DNA from: DASWTL01 sp966250385
GTDB lineage: Bacteria > Bacteroidota > Bacteroidia > Sphingobacteriales > Sphingobacteriaceae
NCBI GenBank assembly: GCA_966250385.1
Contig: CBINHC010000008.1
Span: forward strand, 124,001-188,000
DNA: 64,000 bases
Direction of reading: 5' to 3'
Shown in pieces: positions 43,624-51,992 of the stretch; position 1 is the stretch's first letter; each line of letters opens with the position of its first letter. Made by a program: the position numbers and the translations under genes. The notes beneath the pieces are model-generated. The model made no database searches and had not been told where the DNA came from. It worked only from the letters and a program-made list of their open reading frames with translations.

Positions 43624-44260
43624 GTACGAGGGTTTGCAGGGTTAATCTGAAGTTCTTGTCCGCGTGTTCCAGCAAGGGAATTCTGGCGGTATGGAGTCTT
43701 TTGTTGACTGCGGGCTGACTGATACCCAGCCTTTCGGCCAGTTCCTCCTGGTTATGTCTGCCGAACCAGTGGAAACAGGCGGTATCAGCGGAAGCGTCCG
43801 ACCAGCCTGCCACGATATCGTCGATGAATCGCAGAACGGTATCCGCAAGAGGATCAAAAATCCGGAAATCCGACTGGATCGCCAGATGATATTTTTTCTC
43901 CTGCAGTTCATCCAGTTTCCTGCCCGAATAGACAAATGCTGTTCCTTCAGACTCGCCGGGTCGGTCTCTCAATTTACTGATCTCCCCTATTCCGATGGCT
44001 ATTTTTGCGTCAAAACGGCTCCGGAAGTCGGGGAAGTAGACTTTGGATCGTAAACCTGCCCTGATACAAACGGCCAGCAAAAGCGCAGTTTCAGGATTTC
44101 CCGTGATGCACTGAAAACTATCCCCTCGATAGATCTCCCAGCTGTTTCCTTTCAGGCCGAACACCCGCGATACCTCAGCAAATACCTGCTGAAGCTTGTC
44201 CAGGAACCCCGGATGCGCGGTCGAATTGATGATGTCTCCGGTAATAACGGCGTTAATCAT
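43598..44260 (-). CDS. SatD-like regulator: cyclase-like domain plus HTH
   Basis: 220 residues. SatD-family proteins accompany DUF3307 genes in many genomes. The N-terminal 120 residues read like a class III nucleotide cyclase: a metal-type aspartate in TGDIINST (D9), a second in RGDSFQ (D47), then IAIGIGE (87-93) and GTAFVYSGRKLDEL (106-119), which match the cyclase RIGIHTGEV and DAVNLAARLESL lines. The catalytic Asn is Tyr and the Arg is Lys here, so it may bind a nucleotide rather than make one. Residues 169-191 (HNQEELAERLGISQPAVNKR) are a helix-turn-helix. Three GGTTATA half-sites overlap its promoter, which suggests autoregulation. Confidence 0.8.
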   Translation of the reverse strand: MINAVITGDIINSTAHPGFLDKLQQVFAEVSRVFGLKGNSWEIYRGDSFQCITGNPETALLLAVCIRAGLRSKVYFPDFRSRFDAKIAIGIGEISKLRDRPGESEGTAFVYSGRKLDELQEKKYHLAIQSDFRIFDPLADTVLRFIDDIVAGWSDASADTACFHWFGRHNQEELAERLGISQPAVNKRLHTARIPLLEHADKNFRLTLQTLVHDRTSHTF

Positions 44261-44273
44261 AGTTGTGCTCTGT

Positions 44274-44316
44274 GGTTATAATCGATAAATATAACCAAAA
44301 GAGGTTATAATGCAAA
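44274..44316 (-). promoter_or_regulatory. SatD/DUF3307 promoter with three GGTTATA half-sites
   Basis: On the minus strand TTTG (44316-44313) and TATATTTA (44293-44286) are 19 nt apart, a near-perfect Bacteroidota promoter. GGTTATA occurs at 44274-44280 and 44303-44309, and its inverse TATAACC at 44290-44296. One half-site is in the spacer, one covers the -7 box and one lies just after the start of transcription, so a bound regulator would block the polymerase. Confidence 0.65.
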
Positions 44317-44416
44317 AAAATAAGTACCCTATTATTCGGTTCGTCCGGACCGAATTTTCACTTCAGAACTCCGGACGCTCTTTGTTTCGTAACTTACATT
44401 AAAAAGCAGTATCACC

Positions 44417-45220
44417 ATGACCCTTCAACAAGAAAACGTCCCTGTCCGCCGGGATGGTTACGCGCCCGTTAACGGCCTGAATCTCTATTACGAAATTTCC
44501 GGAAGCGGAAAGCCCTTGGTCCTGATCCACGGCGGCGGATCCACCATCGGCACCACCTTTGGACGGGTGCTGCCCCTATTTGAAGCAAAGCACCGGGTAT
44601 TAGCCCTCGAGCTGCAGGCGCACGGACACACCGGCGACCGCGAAACTCCGCTCAGTTTCGAGCAGGATGCTGACGACGTTGCAGGCGTCATGAAATTCCT
44701 GGGAATTGAAAAAGCGGATATCTTCGGATTCAGTAACGGTGGAACCACCGCATTGCAGCTTGCTGTCAGGCATCCGGATATGGTCGATAGACTCATCGTC
44801 GGATCCGCCTTTTCCAAACGTACCGGGAGCTATCCGCAATTCTGGGATTTTATCGGGAAGGCCACCTTTGCAGATATGCCACAGGAACTAAAGCAGGCAT
44901 TCCTGGAGATCAATCCAAGCGAAGCGGACCTGATCCGGATGCATGACCGCGATCTGGCCCGGATGCATGCGTTTCCGGATATTCCCGACGACTCCCTGCG
45001 ATCGGTCCGCGCAGAAACGCTGATCCTTTCGGGCGACCGCGACGTCCTTACGCCGGAACACGCCATTGAGCTTACCCGGCTGATCCCCGGTGCCCGGCTG
45101 ATGATCCTTCCGGGCGGGCACGGTGACTATCTGGGAGAAATAACCACGCTCCAAGGCGGCAACAGGTCCTATCAGCACGCTGCGGCCCTGATCAGCCACT
45201 TCCTGCGGAACGACTCCTGA
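44417..45220 (+). CDS. Alpha/beta-fold hydrolase
   Basis: 267 residues. The oxyanion motif LIHGGGS, the nucleophile elbow GFSNGG with S106, the acid residue in SGDRDVLTPEHA and the histidine in PGGHGDYLG give a full catalytic triad. The lid region (about 130-200) is short. Possible substrates are esters or lactones; nothing nearby fixes this. The protein has no signal peptide. Confidence 0.92.
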   Translation: MTLQQENVPVRRDGYAPVNGLNLYYEISGSGKPLVLIHGGGSTIGTTFGRVLPLFEAKHRVLALELQAHGHTGDRETPLSFEQDADDVAGVMKFLGIEKADIFGFSNGGTTALQLAVRHPDMVDRLIVGSAFSKRTGSYPQFWDFIGKATFADMPQELKQAFLEINPSEADLIRMHDRDLARMHAFPDIPDDSLRSVRAETLILSGDRDVLTPEHAIELTRLIPGARLMILPGGHGDYLGEITTLQGGNRSYQHAAALISHFLRNDS

Positions 45221-45336
45221 AGGGCCCGGTTAGTCCCCGAACGTCGGAACCCACCTGTTTTTTGTCCGGATCGACCGCCATTCAGCTCAAACATCCTGAT
45301 TATCTTTAGGATTATACCTGAGATAAACCGAAGACG

Positions 45337-46770
45337 ATGGATGAAAAGTTAACCGCGGACACAGTATCTTCCTTTCCGAACGAACGGAAAACGGTCTGGG
45401 ATGAGTTAAAGGACGCCATCCGGGGGACTGAAGCGGACTACACGCAGATCGGGCTGAAAAGGGCGATCTTTCTGCTCGCCGTTCCGATGATCCTGGAGCT
45501 GATGATGGAATCCACCTTCGCTGTAGTCGACATCTATTTTGTGAGTCAACTGGGAGCATCAGCTGTTGCCACGGTCGGACTCACTGAAACCTATCTTTTC
45601 CTGTTGTATTCCATCGCCATGGGACTGGCTACGGCCGTGACCGCAGTAGTGGCCAGAAGAATCGGCGAAAAGGACCGGAAGTCGGCCAGCGTTGCGTCGG
45701 TCCAGTCCATATTCCTGGGCCTCCTGGCATCGGTTCCCTTTGCCGCAGCCGGCATCTTTTTCTCCGGGGATTTACTCGGGCTGATGGGCGCCGACACCTG
45801 GGCAATGACCCAGGGCTACCGGTATACAGCGTGGATGCTGGGCGGGAATGTCGTGATCGTGCTGCTCTTCGTCATCAATGCCATTTTCCGCGGCGCCGGG
45901 GACGCGGCCATCGCGATGCGGGTCCTGTGGATCGCCAACGGAATCAACATCCTGCTGGATCCGGTCCTGATCTTCGGCTGGGGACCGTTCCCGGCCATGG
46001 GTATCGAAGGTGCTGCAATAGCCACCACCGTAGGCCGCGGGTGCGGCGTGGCGATCCAGCTGTGGACGCTGTTCAAGGGCGGCAAGCATATCCGGGTAGC
46101 CGCCGCTCAGCTATACTGGGATGCTAAAATGATGCTGAGCATCTTCCGGACTTCCCTGGGCGGTATCGGTCAGATGATCGTGTCCATGACCTCCTGGATC
46201 TTCCTGATGCGGATTCTGGCGGAGGTCGGAAGTGAAGCCGTAGCTGGTTCCACCATTGCTATCCGGATCATGATGTTTACCATGATGCCTGCATGGGGCA
46301 TGGCTAATGCCGCCGCAACGCTGGTAGGCCAGAATCTCGGCGCGGGAAATGCTGACCGGGCGGAGTCATCCGTATGGAAAACCGGCACATATAACATGGT
46401 CTTCCTGATCGGGATATCGGTCCTGTATTTTTTCCTGAACGAAGAGCTGATGATGATCTTTACCGATAATGCCCGGGTGATCGCCATTGGCGCGGAATGG
46501 CTCCGGATCCTGTCCTATTCGTTCTTTGTGTATGGCTGGTGGATGGTTTCGACCCAGGCCTTCAATGGCGCCGGGGATACTCAGACGCCGACGCGGATCA
46601 ATCTCGTGTTTTTCTGGATGATCCAGATCCCGCTGTCGTGGTTCCTTGCCATCCGGATGGAGTGGCAGGAAACCGGGGTTTTCTGGGGTGTATTTATTTC
46701 AGAAACTTCGGTGGGAATCTTCACCTTATGGCTGTTTTCAAGAGGCGGCTGGAAAACTGCGAAGGTTTGA
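45337..46770 (+). CDS. MATE-family efflux transporter
   Basis: 477 residues, about twelve transmembrane helices in two related halves. Family marks include PMILELMMESTFAVVDIYFV in the first helix pair, NAIFRGAGDAAIAMR in the first half and the matching QAFNGAGDTQTPTRINL in the second. It exports drugs or metabolites in exchange for Na+ or H+. A TATCTTTA box at 45301-45308 may be its -7 element. The first 45 residues are a soluble extension. Confidence 0.93.
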   Translation: MDEKLTADTVSSFPNERKTVWDELKDAIRGTEADYTQIGLKRAIFLLAVPMILELMMESTFAVVDIYFVSQLGASAVATVGLTETYLFLLYSIAMGLATAVTAVVARRIGEKDRKSASVASVQSIFLGLLASVPFAAAGIFFSGDLLGLMGADTWAMTQGYRYTAWMLGGNVVIVLLFVINAIFRGAGDAAIAMRVLWIANGINILLDPVLIFGWGPFPAMGIEGAAIATTVGRGCGVAIQLWTLFKGGKHIRVAAAQLYWDAKMMLSIFRTSLGGIGQMIVSMTSWIFLMRILAEVGSEAVAGSTIAIRIMMFTMMPAWGMANAAATLVGQNLGAGNADRAESSVWKTGTYNMVFLIGISVLYFFLNEELMMIFTDNARVIAIGAEWLRILSYSFFVYGWWMVSTQAFNGAGDTQTPTRINLVFFWMIQIPLSWFLAIRMEWQETGVFWGVFISETSVGIFTLWLFSRGGWKTAKV

Positions 46771-46774
46771 GCAA

Positions 46775-47110
46775 TTACGATGCCTCGGCGGGCTGAACAG
46801 CTTTCAGTACGCCGTCCGCCTGGAAGGTCAGCCGGTTCTTCCGGTCTGCGAATTTAAAGGAAACATAGTACATTCGCTCACTTTCGACCTTTACCCGCTG
46901 ACTGAAAAAATTCGAGATATTTTTCCTGGCTGCGGCCTGCAGGATTGAGCCGCCGTCCAGCTGGTACTGAAGGATATCCCCGCTGTATTCGAATTTCAGC
47001 GAGTTGCTGACCGGGTCCAGTACAGCCCGGGCACGCAGCTTCTGCTTTAACGTTGGATTATCCAGATATATCGTGCCGAAGTATGAGTCGGCTGTGTTGG
47101 AACGTGACAT
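46775..47110 (-). CDS. Unknown small protein
   Basis: 111 residues, beta-rich and soluble (FGTIYLDNPTLKQKLRARAV, MYYVSFKFADRKNRLTFQAD). I do not recognise it. It has no signal peptide or membrane helix. It is convergent with the MATE gene (4 bp apart) and lies downstream of the GNAT gene on the same strand. Sequence composition looks like that of its neighbours, so I believe it is coded. Confidence 0.6.
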   Translation of the reverse strand: MSRSNTADSYFGTIYLDNPTLKQKLRARAVLDPVSNSLKFEYSGDILQYQLDGGSILQAAARKNISNFFSQRVKVESERMYYVSFKFADRKNRLTFQADGVLKAVQPAEAS

Positions 47111-47176
47111 GACAACAAATAGAGATGCAACATTAGATAACGGCCGGTTGGCCGATGTATTGTCCGTCCATTGCCA

Positions 47177-47866
47177 TCATCTGTTGACGGGCTGCCTGAT
47201 CAGCACATAATACATCATCTCCGTCCGGTCGCGGAACCCAAGTTTCTCATACAGGGACCGGGCCGGTGTATTTTCCGGAAGGACGTGGAGGAAAGGAACC
47301 GAACCGGCAGCGGCCATCCTGCTGATCTGATTGCGGATCAGGGTCCTCGCAAAACCGTTCCCCAGGTAGGCAGGGTCCGTGCATACGGCACTGATCTCCG
47401 CATAAGGAACGGGATGCAGGCGCTGGCCCGCCATGGCAACCAGCCGGCCGTCCCTGAAGATCCCTTCATAGTGACCGAATTCGATCGTACGTGAAAGAAA
47501 AGGCCCCGGTTTGGTCCTGCCCGTCAGGTCCAGCATCTCGGGAATGTTCGCTTCAGTCAGGGGAACTGCGGCCGGGTCATGCTCACAGACCGGCCCATCC
47601 TGCCAGACCATCTGCATCAGTGGTTTATTCAATGCGATCTTCCAGTTTTCCGGAATAGCGATCTCCCGGGGAGTAAACAGCACAACAGGCACCTCGCCGT
47701 CAAGCAGGTCATACAATTCCATGAGCTGTTCCACGGAATTATCTTTCAGTCCGGCAAAAGCACCTATTCCGGGATCCAGGAATCTGACGAAGCCGCCGCC
47801 CCCGGAGATCCGCGCGTTGCCGGTAGTCAGTGCATGGTATATGGGATTATCTAGAATATGTTGCAC
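47177..47866 (-). CDS. GNAT-family N-acetyltransferase
   Basis: 229 residues. The C-terminal half has the acetyl-CoA-binding core: EISAVCTDPAYLGNGFARTL (motif A, with a GNGFAR in place of the usual RGxGxG/A), then FLHVLPENTPARSLYEKLGF, as in the FR47-like branch. The N-terminal 100 residues are a divergent second domain. The acceptor is unknown. The MBL-fold gene upstream is 23 bp away on the same strand. Confidence 0.88.
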   Translation of the reverse strand: MQHILDNPIYHALTTGNARISGGGGFVRFLDPGIGAFAGLKDNSVEQLMELYDLLDGEVPVVLFTPREIAIPENWKIALNKPLMQMVWQDGPVCEHDPAAVPLTEANIPEMLDLTGRTKPGPFLSRTIEFGHYEGIFRDGRLVAMAGQRLHPVPYAEISAVCTDPAYLGNGFARTLIRNQISRMAAAGSVPFLHVLPENTPARSLYEKLGFRDRTEMMYYVLIRQPVNR

Positions 47867-47889
47867 GACAGTAGGGTATTTGATTCAAC

Positions 47890-48954
47890 TTATTTACGGC
47901 CACCGTTCCACCATTCCTCCTGGGGATGATGTTCGCCGATAATAACCGGTTCCCCAATCATTGGCGTGGTGTACGCGGCCCCTGCCTTCCGGGCAGCGCT
48001 CACGAACCTGCTCACAGGTTCGTCCCACCGGTGGAATGCCAGTGCAAATTTTCCCCAGTGAACAGGCATGATCAATTTCGCGCCGAGGTCGGCTCCCTCA
48101 CGAATCAGTTCTTCAGGCATGGAATGAATGAAGGGCCAGGCGGCATTGTACTGCCCGCACTCCAGAATAGCGAGGTCAAACGGTCCGAATTCGTCACCGA
48201 TCGCCTTGAAGTGCTGATCATATCCGGAGTCGCTGCCCACAAATATCCGGTATCCATTCAGCTCCAGAACAAAGGACGCCCAAAGGGAACCGTTCCGGCG
48301 GAGTCCGCGACCCGAGAAGTGCCTGGCCGGCGTGGCAGTGATCCGGAAGCCGGCCTGCAGCTCTTCTCCTTCCCACCAGTCCAGCTCGCGAATCCGGTCC
48401 GAGGCGATATTCATTCGTTTCAGGTCCCTGCTGACCCCGAGGGGCATGATGAAGCGGCCCGTCCGCCCGGACAGGGACCCGATCGTTGCCTTATCCAGGT
48501 GATCATAGTGGTTATGAGTGATGATCATCGCATCAATGTCGGGCATATCGGGTGTTTTGTACAGGTCCGATCCTTCGAAGGCCCGGATGTAAAAACGAAA
48601 AGGCGAGGCATGGCCGCTGAAAACCGGGTCCACCAGAATATTTGTTCCCTGGCAGTGGATCAGGTAGGACGAGTGACCGAACCAGATAACAGTCGGCTTT
48701 TCCGAATAATAGTTCTTCAGGTCGGTTTTCCGGGCGGGAACAGCCGACGGGGGGGTAACGACCCTGTTTTTAAAAAAGAAGTCCTTCATAACCGACAACA
48801 TGCTCACGCCCTCCGCGAGCTGTGGAGTTTCGGAAATGTTCCGGAATGAACCTTTATGATGCCGTGACCGAAAATTCTGCATACTTCTGATGCCCGCAAT
48901 ATACCTCCTTGTATCAAAAATCGGGCGCTCCTGCCTGTAAAAATACGTTCCCAT
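47890..48954 (-). CDS. Metallo-beta-lactamase-fold hydrolase (NAPE-PLD/UlaG-like)
   Basis: 354 residues. The di-metal motif THNHYDHLD (HxHxDH) follows VIWFGHSSYLI and NILVDPVFSGHASPF, the typical entry of the NAPE-PLD/UlaG branch. Later metal ligands are in TPARHFSGRG, FVGSDSGYD and MPVHWGKF. Relatives act on lactones, phospholipids or cyclic nucleotides. There is no clear signal peptide. The gene is divergent from the hexosaminidase and may share a transcript with the GNAT gene. Confidence 0.9.
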   Translation of the reverse strand: MGTYFYRQERPIFDTRRYIAGIRSMQNFRSRHHKGSFRNISETPQLAEGVSMLSVMKDFFFKNRVVTPPSAVPARKTDLKNYYSEKPTVIWFGHSSYLIHCQGTNILVDPVFSGHASPFRFYIRAFEGSDLYKTPDMPDIDAMIITHNHYDHLDKATIGSLSGRTGRFIMPLGVSRDLKRMNIASDRIRELDWWEGEELQAGFRITATPARHFSGRGLRRNGSLWASFVLELNGYRIFVGSDSGYDQHFKAIGDEFGPFDLAILECGQYNAAWPFIHSMPEELIREGADLGAKLIMPVHWGKFALAFHRWDEPVSRFVSAARKAGAAYTTPMIGEPVIIGEHHPQEEWWNGGRK

Positions 48955-49068
48955 GACGACCCGTCGGGGGCGGTCCCCCAGCCGGATTGTAACATCTGTA
49001 TTTTGAGCTGCTGTTTTCCGGGGTATAACGTTAATTTTAGCGCCAGTACTTTCAGTAAACGCACGAAC

Positions 49069-50697
49069 ATGAACCGTTTTCTCATTTGTATCCTGACCTT
49101 CTTCGCATTTTCAGCAAGCGCTCAGGACTTCAGTATTATTCCGAAACCCGTAGCCCTGACTCCGGGAAAAGCCGGCGCTTTTTTCACGATTGATTCGTCG
49201 ACCACGATCGTGGTCCGGGACTCAAGCGCCCTGAAATCGGCTGCTTTTCTGAAGGACTATCTTGCATCCTATTACCATACCAAACTGACGGTCAGTTCGA
49301 AAGGCAATGGCAGGAACACCATCCAGCTGGAAACCGGAAAGGTCAGTGATCAGGTGCCCGGAGCTTATACCTTTCAGGCTGCACCCGAAAAGATCCGTAT
49401 CACCGGGTTCGACGACCAGGGGGTCTTCTATGGCGTCCAGACACTTATCCAGCTGCTGCCTGCAGCGGATCCGGCACCCGCACGGGTTCCGGCGGTCGCC
49501 ATCCGGGATTACCCCCGCTTCCAGTACCGCGGCCTGATGCTTGATGTCAGCCGCCATATTTTCCCGCTGGATTTCATCAAGAAATATATTGATTATATCG
49601 CCCTGCATAAAATGAACTACTTCCACTGGCACCTGACCGATGACCAGGGCTGGCGCATGGAGATCAAGAAACATCCCAAACTGACCGAGGTCGGCGCCTG
49701 GCGCAACGGAACCATCATCGGGCTTTTCCCGGGAACAGGTAATGACAGCCTTCGCTATGGCGGGTATTACACCCAGGACCAGATCAGGGAGGTGATCCGT
49801 TATGCCGCAGACCGGCATATCACCGTTGTTCCGGAGATCGATATTCCGGGACATTGCATGGCGGTTCTGGCCACCTATCCGGAACTCAGCACCACACCGG
49901 ACCTTCCCAAGGAAGTTGCCCAGACCTGGGGGATCTATAACCGGCAGAACAATGTCCTGGTCCCTTCCGAAAAAACGTTCAGTTTCCTGGAGGATGTTCT
50001 GAGCGAGGTCGCAGCGGTATTCCCGTCGCCCTATATCCATATCGGAGGCGACGAAACTGCAAAGAAATGGTGGAAGGAATCGCCCGCCGCCCAGTCATTT
50101 ATGAAAGAGCACGGACTGAAGGATGAAAAAGCTCTTCAAAGCTACTTCATTCACCGCGTCGAGAAATTCCTCAACGCCCGTGGAAAAAAGATCATCGGGT
50201 GGAACGAGATCCTGGAAGGCGGGCTCGCTCCGAACGCGGTAGTGATGAGCTGGCAAGGGATCAAGGGCGGGATTCAGGCCGCAAAAGAACAGCATCCGGT
50301 GATTATGACACCGAGCTCCCATCTCTACCTAAATCACACACAGGCAGCCAAAGAGGATTCGCTGACCGCTGTCGGGCGCCACATTTCGCTGGAACTGGTC
50401 TATTCCTTCGATCCAGTTCCGGCTGAGCTGACGCCTGCAGAAAGCAAATATATTTGGGGAGCGCAGGCCAATATCTGGACCGAATATATAGCCAATCCGT
50501 CAAAGGTGGAGTACATGTTATTCCCCCGGCTGAGCGCACTGAGTGAGATGGTATGGACACCCCAGGCATTCAGAAATTTTGAAGACTTCAGAAAAAGGCT
50601 TCCTGCGCAGTTCCGCAGGTATGACCTGTGGAACGCCAATTACAGCCGCGAGTTCTTCAAACAGCAGGCGGCCCCGGAAAAAGCGCCAGGAAAATAG
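49069..50697 (+). CDS. Secreted beta-N-acetylhexosaminidase (GH20)
   Basis: 542 residues from the ATG at 49069. Signal peptide 1-19 (FFAFSASAQ). An N-terminal GH20b domain (about 25-155) precedes the catalytic barrel, which opens with RGLMLDVSRHIFPLDFIKKY and KMNYFHWHLTDDQGWRMEIK. The catalytic pair D328-E329 is in HIGGDETAKKWW. It releases terminal GlcNAc/GalNAc from glycans such as chitin oligomers or glycoproteins, probably in the periplasm. A TAATTTTA box (49032-49039) may be its -7 element. No Sus-type genes are nearby. Confidence 0.95.
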   Translation: MNRFLICILTFFAFSASAQDFSIIPKPVALTPGKAGAFFTIDSSTTIVVRDSSALKSAAFLKDYLASYYHTKLTVSSKGNGRNTIQLETGKVSDQVPGAYTFQAAPEKIRITGFDDQGVFYGVQTLIQLLPAADPAPARVPAVAIRDYPRFQYRGLMLDVSRHIFPLDFIKKYIDYIALHKMNYFHWHLTDDQGWRMEIKKHPKLTEVGAWRNGTIIGLFPGTGNDSLRYGGYYTQDQIREVIRYAADRHITVVPEIDIPGHCMAVLATYPELSTTPDLPKEVAQTWGIYNRQNNVLVPSEKTFSFLEDVLSEVAAVFPSPYIHIGGDETAKKWWKESPAAQSFMKEHGLKDEKALQSYFIHRVEKFLNARGKKIIGWNEILEGGLAPNAVVMSWQGIKGGIQAAKEQHPVIMTPSSHLYLNHTQAAKEDSLTAVGRHISLELVYSFDPVPAELTPAESKYIWGAQANIWTEYIANPSKVEYMLFPRLSALSEMVWTPQAFRNFEDFRKRLPAQFRRYDLWNANYSREFFKQQAAPEKAPGK

Positions 50698-50770
50698 ATG
50701 ACGGACATTCATCTCCCGATATTTCCAGGGTCCGGTTTCTCATTGAAGCCGGGATCTTTTTATGACGGGG

Positions 50771-51328
50771 TCAAGTTGAAGGTATCAGCCACTTTTCGGC
50801 GATCCTCTGGACGGTATTGTAATTCCTTGTCGTCATATGGCTGCCGAACATTTGTTCCAGTCCGTCCATCGCCTTGGTGGTCTGACTCAGCCGAAGGTCC
50901 AGAACGCTGCAGACGGTCCGGTCCCGGACTTCCAGAATCGTAAAGGCACCGTCAGGCGAAATCCATGGCAGATCCGGGCTTACCCTGGCCGGGCCCGTAA
51001 GAAAAGAGCAATAAAGCCGCGTATCCGGCGTGACCACCGCCCCGGCAAACGGGTTATCATTGATCAGGTCCATAATCTCCGCCGATCTTCTCAAAAGGAC
51101 CGGCACCGGAAATCCGAAGGCTTTCTTCAGATGATCGGAAAGTTTGTTCTCCAGAATCCCCGGGTCTTCCGGGCGCCCCTCAAACACCAGGTTGCCGGAG
51201 TTCAGCAGCGTGTCCGGGTTGCTGAAACCCAGCTTCAGCACCTCCTTTTTCAGGTCCGCCATAGGAAGTTTATGGTTTCCGCCTACGTTGATACCCCGCA
51301 GAAAAGCGATATATTTTTCTTGTTCCAT
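50771..51328 (-). CDS. DUF1697 protein
   Basis: 185 residues from the ATG at 51328. KYIAFLRGINVGGNHKLPMADL and FSNPDTLLNSGNLVFEG are the hallmark of DUF1697, a widespread soluble family with no known function. The C-terminus has SQTTKAMDGLEQMFGSHMTT and RNYNTVQRI, again typical. It is transcribed away from the thioesterase gene in the same direction, with 116 bp between them. Confidence 0.92.
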   Translation of the reverse strand: MEQEKYIAFLRGINVGGNHKLPMADLKKEVLKLGFSNPDTLLNSGNLVFEGRPEDPGILENKLSDHLKKAFGFPVPVLLRRSAEIMDLINDNPFAGAVVTPDTRLYCSFLTGPARVSPDLPWISPDGAFTILEVRDRTVCSVLDLRLSQTTKAMDGLEQMFGSHMTTRNYNTVQRIAEKWLIPST

Positions 51329-51444
51329 CCGTTCGAAGTTACTGAAATATCGCTTCCGGCATGACAACGCTGTAAACTTAGATCCGGACTGTACCGGATA
51401 TGGCATTCCCGGAATTCCACGGATTCTCCGGGGGGCCCGATAAC

Positions 51445-51867
51445 TCAGCTGCGCTCCCTGCCGGGGTCATTCGCATCATCTTCCAGGAACTGCTCTTCAA
51501 TGTATTTTATCCGGGTCTTTCCATGCGGAGCAGGGTCTCCGTCCGGACCCAGGTTTACGAAGACCATCTTGTCAATCGTCAAAATGCTCTTTCGCGTGAT
51601 CTTGTTCCTGACTTCACACCGCATGGTCAGCGAAGTCCGGCCGAAATGGGTCGCCGTGATCCCGAGTTCAATGATATCCCCCTGCCGGGCGGAACTCACG
51701 AAATTGATCTCGGAAATATACTTGGTGACCACACGCGGAATCTCCAGCTGCACGATCGAATAGATGGCCGCCTCCTCATCGATCCAGCGCAACAGGCTGC
51801 CACCGAAAAGGGTTCCGTTGGCGTTCAGGTCTTCAGGCTTTATCCACTTTCTGGTATGAAAATTCAT
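51445..51867 (-). CDS. Acyl-CoA thioesterase (hotdog fold)
   Basis: 140 residues. The hotdog signature NANGTLFGGSLLRWIDEEAA has the Asn/Gly/Asp-Glu residues of the YciA/BACH group; SEINFVSSARQGDIIEL and VFVNLGPDG are also typical. It splits acyl-CoA into fatty acid and CoA in the cytoplasm. An in-frame TTG at 51873 is possible, but the ATG at 51867 is preferred. It is divergent from xseA. Confidence 0.92.
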   Translation of the reverse strand: MNFHTRKWIKPEDLNANGTLFGGSLLRWIDEEAAIYSIVQLEIPRVVTKYISEINFVSSARQGDIIELGITATHFGRTSLTMRCEVRNKITRKSILTIDKMVFVNLGPDGDPAPHGKTRIKYIEEQFLEDDANDPGRERS

Positions 51868-51992
51868 GCGCAAGGGTTGATCGGGTGCTTGATACCAAGA
51901 GGAACAGCCCGGGCCGGCGTTGGTTTGCCCGGTCTCCGAATTGATAAACCTACCGCCTGATTGTTTATCTTAGCCATTCTGATCAAGTACAC

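Noticed and set aside
44374..44402. TTTG and TAACTTAC before the alpha/beta hydrolase as a promoter
   Set aside because: The two boxes are only about 5 nt apart, far from the needed 19-21.
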